Below, piece by piece: positions 59,094 through 64,000 of a stretch of 64,000 bases of DNA (position 1 is the stretch's first letter; the number at the start of each line of letters is the position of its first letter). A program made the position numbers and the translations under genes. This DNA is from Methanomicrobiales archaeon HGW-Methanomicrobiales-2 (lineage in GTDB: Archaea > Halobacteriota > Methanomicrobia > Methanomicrobiales > Methanoculleaceae). The notes under the pieces are model-generated. The model had not been told where the DNA came from. It did not search any database and saw only the letters and a list, made by a program, of their open reading frames with translations. The stretch lies in NCBI GenBank assembly GCA_002839645.1, contig PGYL01000002.1:1-64000 (forward strand), written 5' to 3'.

Positions 59094-60986
59094 GTGTACC
59101 GTTGCTTTGATGAACTGGACGAAGCCGTCGTCATCCTGGATCAGGATACCGCTGTTGTGCGGTTGAACCGGGCGTTTCAGGAGACGTTCGGCATCAGCGG
59201 CGACGCGGTCTCCGACATGGGGATAGGGGATCTCTTCGCCCACCATCTTGCGCCTCTCATCAGAGAAGACGGTGTTGCCGACCGGATGCTCGAGGCTCTC
59301 TGGTGCCGGCAGGAGGTGGCGCACGTCACCTGCCAGATGCGAACCTCCACCGTGGGGGTGCGCCGGTTCTCTTTTTCGTGCCGGGTGATGACCGGCGAGC
59401 CGTACGCCGGGATGGTGCTTGCCCGGTTCCGGGACGTTGCTCCCGAATGCGACGAAGCAGTGCGGAGCGCCTGGAATGCGAGGGCAAAAGTCAGTGCCGA
59501 GTTGGTCTTTTCCGGCATCGGGGAACTGATCCCCTATGGCATCTGGGCCTGTAAACCGGACGGCGCCGTGCTCTATCTTTCGGCCTCGTTCCTCGACCTC
59601 GTGGGGATGACTATCGAGGAATGCCAGCACGCCGGGTGGCTTGAGTCTATCCGGCTAGAGGATGCGGCGGAGGTGCTTGCCGACTGGAAACAGTGCCTCA
59701 AGACCGGATACCGGTGGGATCGCGAATTAAAGGTCCGGGGCACCGACGGGGAATGCTATATCGTCCTCTCCCGGGGGGCCCCCGTCCGGGACGAAACCGG
59801 CAGAATCACCCTCTGGGCCGGGGTCAATCTCGACGTCACCGCGAGAAGACGCGCCGAACGCCTCACCGCCGACCGGGCAGCACAACAGGCAGCCATCGCG
59901 GAACTCGGCCAGTTCGCTCTTGCAGGGGCAGAACCTTCCGAGCTGATGGATGCCGCGGTCCGGGAGGTGGCCGAGCACCTGGGGGTCGATTACGCCAAAG
60001 TGCTCCGATACCTCCCCGACGAGAATGCATTCGTGCTCGAGGCGGCGGTTGGGTTCAACGGATGCGGTGCCGGCACGAAAAGGGTGGAGGGGGGGACCGA
60101 CTCCCAGGCAGGGTATACACTCCTCTCCCGCGAACCGGTGATCGTCGAAGACCTCAGGACCGAGGCACGATTCCATGGCCCGGCCCTCCTCAGGGATGAG
60201 GGGATCACGAGCGGTATCAGCGTCATCATCCAGGGTGATAAAGCGCCATACGGGGTATTCGGGGCCCACACCCGGGAGCAGCGAGCATTTACACGTGACG
60301 ACATCAGCTTCGTCCAGGCGGCCGCAAACATTCTGGCACAGGGGATCGAGCGGAGAGCGGCCGAAGAGGCGCTCACGAAGAGCGAGGAGAAGTTCCGCGA
60401 GATCGCGCAGCGGAGCTTCGATATGATCTACACCTGCTACACTGACGGCGGGATCTCCTATATGTCTCCGGCAGTGACCCGTATCCTCGGCTATACTCCC
60501 GCTGAACTCATTGGCTCCCGCTGCCGTGACTACATCGCCCCCTTATCGCTCCCTGCGTGGGAGGAGGGGCAGAAGAAGATGGCCAGAGGCGAGCCGATCG
60601 AGGGGCTCGAGGTAGAGTTCCGCCGCAAAGACGGGTCCGTGGCATTCCTCGAACTGAACGGGTCCCCGATCATCGAGCATGGAAGAGTGGTCGGGGTCCA
60701 GGCGGTGGGCAGGGATATCACCGGGCGAAAGCACGACGAGGAACTCAAAAACCGGGCCTTCGGGCAGATCGAGCGAAACATCGAACAGTTTGCCGTCCTC
60801 GGCGACCACATCCGCCAGCCCCTGCAGGTGACCCTGGGGAGAGCGGAACTGCTCGACGACGAGAAGGCGACAGCGATCATTCGTGATCAGGTCGAGCGGA
60901 TCAACGAGTATATCAGACAGCTGGACCGGGGATGGGTGGAGTCCCGGATGGTCCGCGATTTCCTCCGGCGGCATGAGCGGGGGTGA
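59094..60986 (+). CDS. PAS-GAF-PAS sensor protein without kinase domain
   Basis: 630 residues. PAS domains occur at about 1-105, 143-250 and 427-545, with a GAF domain at about 270-415. The C-terminus (EQFAVLGDHIRQPLQVTLGR and later RINEYIRQLDRGW) resembles a histidine-kinase dimerisation helix with its H-box, but no ATP-binding domain follows, a form common in Methanomicrobiales. Start GTG 59094 has GGAGGT 5 bases upstream. The signal and partner are unknown; it may phosphorylate only through a partner kinase. Confidence 0.88.
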   Translation: MYRCFDELDEAVVILDQDTAVVRLNRAFQETFGISGDAVSDMGIGDLFAHHLAPLIREDGVADRMLEALWCRQEVAHVTCQMRTSTVGVRRFSFSCRVMTGEPYAGMVLARFRDVAPECDEAVRSAWNARAKVSAELVFSGIGELIPYGIWACKPDGAVLYLSASFLDLVGMTIEECQHAGWLESIRLEDAAEVLADWKQCLKTGYRWDRELKVRGTDGECYIVLSRGAPVRDETGRITLWAGVNLDVTARRRAERLTADRAAQQAAIAELGQFALAGAEPSELMDAAVREVAEHLGVDYAKVLRYLPDENAFVLEAAVGFNGCGAGTKRVEGGTDSQAGYTLLSREPVIVEDLRTEARFHGPALLRDEGITSGISVIIQGDKAPYGVFGAHTREQRAFTRDDISFVQAAANILAQGIERRAAEEALTKSEEKFREIAQRSFDMIYTCYTDGGISYMSPAVTRILGYTPAELIGSRCRDYIAPLSLPAWEEGQKKMARGEPIEGLEVEFRRKDGSVAFLELNGSPIIEHGRVVGVQAVGRDITGRKHDEELKNRAFGQIERNIEQFAVLGDHIRQPLQVTLGRAELLDDEKATAIIRDQVERINEYIRQLDRGWVESRMVRDFLRRHERG

Positions 60987-61330
60987 GCCCGGCGGGCCGG
61001 CCCGGCCGTGCATCGCCGGAGAATTGCCGGGCCGCTTCCGGGGAAGGGAACTCAAAGGTCCGTTCCATAGGTTCACCTCACGGCCACGGTCTTCTGTGCT
61101 CTCCGGACGAGGGCTCGTGATGTCCGGGAGAGACCGGCGGCATACCGCGGCCTCGTGCAGACGCACCGGGAGGCCGGTCGTGCGGTCCCGTTGCAGGGAG
61201 GCTATAGAAGGTGAGACTCACGGGAGGATGGCCGCCCCGGTCGCAGATGGGAGGACAGGTGAACGCCCGGAACGGGTGTGTTCCATCTTCCCGGCAACGT
61301 CAATTTTATGCAACTGCCGCAGAAACCAGT
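60987..61330. other. Gene-free spacer before thiM
   Basis: 344 GC-rich bases with no credible gene. A TATA-like AATTTTATGC at about 61301-61310 likely serves thiM; no TPP riboswitch consensus was found. Confidence 0.5.
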
Positions 61331-62179
61331 ATGGTACTTATGCCGGGCAACACGACTGAAGACTCAGCGGCACGTCTCACGGACGGCGCGATCCCCGCCG
61401 GCCTCCTCGCCGCAGTGCGGGAACAGCGGCCCCTGGTGCACCATATCACGAACAGCGTCACGATCAACGACTGCGCAAATATCACGATCTGTGCCGGGGC
61501 CGCCCCGGTGATGGCCGAGGCTCCCGAGGAGGTCGCCGCGATGGTTGCCGCCGCCGGCGCCCTCGTCCTCAACATCGGGACGCTTACGCGAGGCCAGATC
61601 GACGCCATGCTCATCGCCGGCCGCCGGGCAAACGAGCTCGGGATCCCGGTCATCCTCGACCCGGTCGGTGCGGGGGCGACGGAGTTCCGGACCGCGACCG
61701 TCCAACGGCTCCTCGACAGCCTCGATATTGCCGTCCTGAAGGGGAACGCCGGGGAGATCGGTGTCCTCGCCGGGACCGGCGGGAGCGTCCGGGGCGTGGA
61801 CTCCGGCGGAGTTGCGGGTGATCCCGTCGAGACGGCGCGGGAGTGCGCCCGGGCGACCGGGACGGTCGTCTCGATGACCGGGGCGGTCGACGTCGTCACC
61901 GACGGGAGACGGGTCTTCCTGGTCAGGAACGGCAACCCGGCGATGGACCGCCTCTCCGGGACCGGGTGCATGGCCGCTTCGGTCACGGCGGCGTTCGCCG
62001 CGGTCGCCGACGACTACGCGGTTGCATCAGCGGCGGCACTCGCGGCATTCGGCCGGGCCGGGGAGCGTGCCGCGGCCGGGGCACGCGGGCCCTACTCGTT
62101 TCGGACGGCGCTCTTCGACGAACTTGCCGGGCTCGCACCCGACGACCTCGCCCGATACGCGCGGATCGAGGAACGGTAA
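61331..62179 (+). CDS. thiM: Hydroxyethylthiazole kinase
   Basis: Phosphorylates the thiazole alcohol of thiamine for salvage. 282 residues, ribokinase-like fold with [15 protein letters not shown] at about 36-50, [11 protein letters not shown] and the late catalytic [15 protein letters not shown]. The first ATG at 61331 gives an almost leaderless mRNA; an ATG 9 bases further is possible. It is coupled to thiE, with the stop and next start sharing one base. Confidence 0.95.
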   Translation: MVLMPGNTTEDSAARLTDGAIPAGLLAAVREQRPLVHHITNSVTINDCANITICAGAAPVMAEAPEEVAAMVAAAGALVLNIGTLTRGQIDAMLIAGRRANELGIPVILDPVGAGATEFRTATVQRLLDSLDIAVLKGNAGEIGVLAGTGGSVRGVDSGGVAGDPVETARECARATGTVVSMTGAVDVVTDGRRVFLVRNGNPAMDRLSGTGCMAASVTAAFAAVADDYAVASAAALAAFGRAGERAAAGARGPYSFRTALFDELAGLAPDDLARYARIEER

Positions 62180-62814
62180 TGGCGTATGACCTCTACGTGA
62201 TCACCGACGAGGGGATCGGGCATGGCCTCTCCCATGCAGAGCTCGCCCGCCGGGCCGTCGCCGGCGGTGCGGACGTAGTCCAGCTCCGCGACAAGAGGTT
62301 CTCCGGCCGGGACCTCCTTGATGCGGCCTTCGCTATCCGCGAGGTCACCCTCGATGTCGGCGCACTCTTCATCGTGAACGACCGCCTGGACGTGGCCCTC
62401 GCGGCCGGTGCCGACGGCGTCCACCTCGGCGAGAGCGACCTCCCTATCGAACACGCCCGGAGGATCGCTCCACCGGGGTTCATCATCGGGGCCTCGGTCG
62501 GGTCCGTGGCCGCGGCAGTCCGGGCTCGGGCGGGGGGTGCCGATTACGTGGCGCTCAGCCCGACGTTTGCGACCGCATCGAAGGATGACGCAGGGGAGGG
62601 GCACGGGCTCGCCATGCTCTCGGCGGTCCGTGCCGCGGTCTCCCTCCCTCTCATCGCGATCGGCGGCATCACCCCCGATAATGTCGGCGACGTCATCGCC
62701 GCAGGGGCGGACGGCGTTGCGGTGATATCGGCCGTCGTGGGAGAGGACGACGTCACGGCCGCCGCACGGGACCTCCGGGCCCGGATCGCCGCCGCGAAGG
62801 TATTAATCCGTTAA
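62179..62814 (+). CDS. thiE: Thiamine-phosphate synthase
   Basis: Joins hydroxymethylpyrimidine pyrophosphate and thiazole phosphate to thiamine phosphate. 211-residue TIM barrel with VVQLRDKRFSGRDLL at about 32-46 (pyrophosphate-binding), FIVNDRLDVALAAGADGVHLG and IAIGGITPDN. It forms the thiM-thiE salvage pair. ATG 62179 overlaps the thiM stop. Confidence 0.95.
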   Translation: MAYDLYVITDEGIGHGLSHAELARRAVAGGADVVQLRDKRFSGRDLLDAAFAIREVTLDVGALFIVNDRLDVALAAGADGVHLGESDLPIEHARRIAPPGFIIGASVGSVAAAVRARAGGADYVALSPTFATASKDDAGEGHGLAMLSAVRAAVSLPLIAIGGITPDNVGDVIAAGADGVAVISAVVGEDDVTAAARDLRARIAAAKVLIR

Positions 62815-63179
62815 TCCACCCCTCCGGCTCCCGGGGCAGCAGGCGTCCGCTGGTGGAAAGCCGCCCGCCATCGGCTGTCGCTCCGGGTATACACCGTCGA
62901 TACAAAGAGTGTCTGCCCGCCGAGGGAGACGGTATACGCGAGGACGGCACCCTCCTCCCCGAGGGGTACGACCTTCGGGTCGGCGATGGTGTACGCCGGC
63001 AGTTCGTGGGGGTTCTGCACGATGTCTTGGAGGATCCCTTCCCTGTCGAGGACGCCCGGGGGGCTGACGACAAGGGCTTCCGGCGAGAGGTACTCCCGAT
63101 AGAACTCGACATCCCGGCGGTCAGCGGCTTCCCAGGCCCGCTTCTCGATCTCCAGCAGAATGGTTAAGAGGTCTTCCAT
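62811..63179 (-). CDS. NTF2-like (DUF4440/SnoaL-type) protein
   Basis: 122 residues of the cone-shaped NTF2-like fold: an N-terminal helix pair (EDLLTILLEIEKRAWEAA), the DVEFYREYLSPEALVVSPPG turn, then beta strands AVLAYTVSLGGQTLFVSTVY and RWRAAFHQRTP. Members are small enzymes or binding proteins with varied ligands; no catalytic residue set can be read here. ATG 63179 was preferred over a frame opened 36 bases upstream. Its end overlaps thiE by 4 bases on the opposite strand (convergent). Confidence 0.82.
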   Translation of the reverse strand: MEDLLTILLEIEKRAWEAADRRDVEFYREYLSPEALVVSPPGVLDREGILQDIVQNPHELPAYTIADPKVVPLGEEGAVLAYTVSLGGQTLFVSTVYTRSDSRWRAAFHQRTPAAPGAGGVD

Positions 63180-63273
63180 AAGGAGCACGTGAACGCACGT
63201 CTCGATAATAACCATTCTCCTGCAACCTACCCCGGACGCAAACCCTCTTTATCCCGCCCGGAGAGTAGTATCC

Positions 63274-63756
63274 ATGACCGGGATCACCTTCACCCCCATC
63301 GGCACCGTCCGCTCCCCCTTCCGCGACCCCCGCGATATGCCCATCCAGCCCGTCGGAGCCAGGGGGATCCGGGGCACTATCGAACTCGACCCGACCTATG
63401 CCGCGGGTTTGAAGGATCTCACGGGGTTTTCACGGATCGTCGTTATCTACCACCTCCACCGCTCGGAGGGTTACGTGCTCGAGGTGGTGCCGTTCCTCGA
63501 CAACACGCCCCACGGCATCTTTGCGACCCGGGCGCCCCGCCGCCCCAACGCGATCGGGCTCTCGGTGCTGCGGCTGGTCGCCGTCGACGGCGCGACGCTC
63601 ACCATCGAGGATGTGGATATCCTGGACGGCACCCCGGTCCTCGATATCAAGCCTTACGTTCCGGCGTTCGACGCCTACCCCGACGAACGCGCCGGCTGGC
63701 TGGCCACAGCCCCCAAGGACCCCCGCACCATGCGATCGGACGGCCGGTTCTGCTGA
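63274..63756 (+). CDS. trmO: tRNA N6-threonylcarbamoyladenosine methyltransferase TrmO
   Basis: Methylates t6A37 of certain tRNAs with SAM. 160 residues, UPF0066 beta-barrel; FTPIGTVRSPFRDPRDMP at about 5-22, VLEVVPFLDNTPHGIFATRAP and RRPNAIGLSVLRLV are the defining motifs. It ends at TGA 63754; the same frame then continues open through a Mop-like sequence (see the remnant). Confidence 0.94.
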   Translation: MTGITFTPIGTVRSPFRDPRDMPIQPVGARGIRGTIELDPTYAAGLKDLTGFSRIVVIYHLHRSEGYVLEVVPFLDNTPHGIFATRAPRRPNAIGLSVLRLVAVDGATLTIEDVDILDGTPVLDIKPYVPAFDAYPDERAGWLATAPKDPRTMRSDGRFC

Positions 63757-63906
63757 CTTCAGGAGGAGGGCAACATCCGGGTCGTGGTGGGCGCCGGAGT
63801 GCCCTTCGTCGCCGTCCTGACCCGGCAGAGCATCGCTCGCCCGGGCCCCGTCGAGGGGGGACCGGCCCATGTCACCTTCAAGGCCTCGACGTTCATGTCT
63901 TCGCCC
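63757..63906 (+). pseudogene. Remnant of a molybdate-binding (Mop/TOBE) domain
   Basis: In frame with trmO directly after its stop, codons read GNIRVVVGAGVPFVAVLTRQ, then SIARPGPVEGGPAHVTFKAS and TFM, the shape of a Mop/TOBE domain (as in ModE or molbindins). There is no start codon of its own within the domain that would give a whole Mop unit, and the N-terminal part of any parent gene is missing. It is most likely a decayed fragment of a molybdate/tungstate gene; a fused or read-through extension of TrmO is less likely. Confidence 0.45.
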
Positions 63907-64000
63907 GGTGACTCCCGAGGGTCCGGAATGTTCCGGAAAGAAAAGGATATAGGAGAAGCCCGGGCCCCAACAACCCCCTTCAAATTTTCGTAAACCGGCT

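Noticed and set aside
60987-61330. TPP riboswitch ahead of thiM
   Set aside because: No conserved TPP core sequences could be found, and the leader seems very short.

Overview
The window is archaeal and comes from a hydrogenotrophic methanogen of the order Methanomicrobiales. The gene content and high GC make Methanoculleus or a close relative the best guess, but that is inference, because no 16S rRNA or mcr gene is present. Direct pointers are an A-type ATP synthase operon, RNA polymerase with B split into B' and B'' and A split into A' and A'', an archaeal three-piece glutamate synthase with an F420-hydrogenase-beta-like partner, archaeal LonB, NOB1, archaeal-type CCA enzyme, a thermosome, a TrmB-type regulator, PAS-rich signalling proteins without kinase domains, and TATA-type promoters.

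Layout. 1-5.4 kb: nitrogen assimilation, with glnA (cut by the window edge) divergent from a split glutamate synthase operon that ends in an FrhB-family flavin/iron-sulfur protein. 5.5-7.9 kb: a membrane protein, cca and thpR. 8.0-12 kb: a redoxin and class III ribonucleotide reductase NrdD. NrdD is interrupted by a 478-residue LAGLIDADG intein and lacks the usual C-terminal zinc/glycyl-radical tail. 12-14.8 kb: a DUF1786 protein and a large membrane-anchored acidic protein. 14.9-23.3 kb: the RNA polymerase operon (rpoH-rpoB2-rpoB1-rpoA1-rpoA2-rpl30e-nusA) behind a tRNA-Lys. 23.5-27.4 kb: PsiE-like protein, a roadblock/response-regulator pair, a MinD ATPase with a tiny membrane partner, tRNA-Pro and a DUF89 protein. 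27.4-28.06 kb: a gene-free stretch that looks like a structured noncoding RNA locus. 28-38.3 kb: pgk and the nine-gene ATP synthase operon, preceded by an unknown protein and a 51-residue zinc-ribbon protein. 38.3-43.7 kb: a type IV filament ATPase/membrane platform pair divergent from two RecA/KaiC-like ATPases, one with a broken Walker A. 43.8-49.9 kb: heme-binding-type membrane protein, a repeat-rich spacer, a BofA-like protein, TldE/TldD and membrane LonB. 49.9-54.9 kb: prs-rtcA-nob1, a PyrE-like regulator, the thermosome and tRNA-Ser. 55.1-58.6 kb: a universal stress protein and a lower-GC TrmB regulator/MFS transporter pair that looks acquired. 59-64 kb: a PAS/GAF sensor, thiM-thiE, an NTF2-like protein, TrmO and a Mop/TOBE-domain remnant.

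How the genes work together. GlnA and the GOGAT operon form the ammonium assimilation pair. The FrhB-like protein suggests the synthase draws electrons from reduced F420 or ferredoxin rather than NADPH. NrdD and its redoxin supply deoxynucleotides anaerobically. The ATP synthase, polymerase, tRNA-maturation and protein-folding genes are core housekeeping. The most interesting leads are the tail-less, intein-bearing NrdD, the GOGAT-FrhB unit, the structured RNA locus at 27.6-27.9 kb, and the FlaHIJ-like cluster with a degenerate second ATPase. Function statements rest on recognised motifs and family knowledge. No database search was run.
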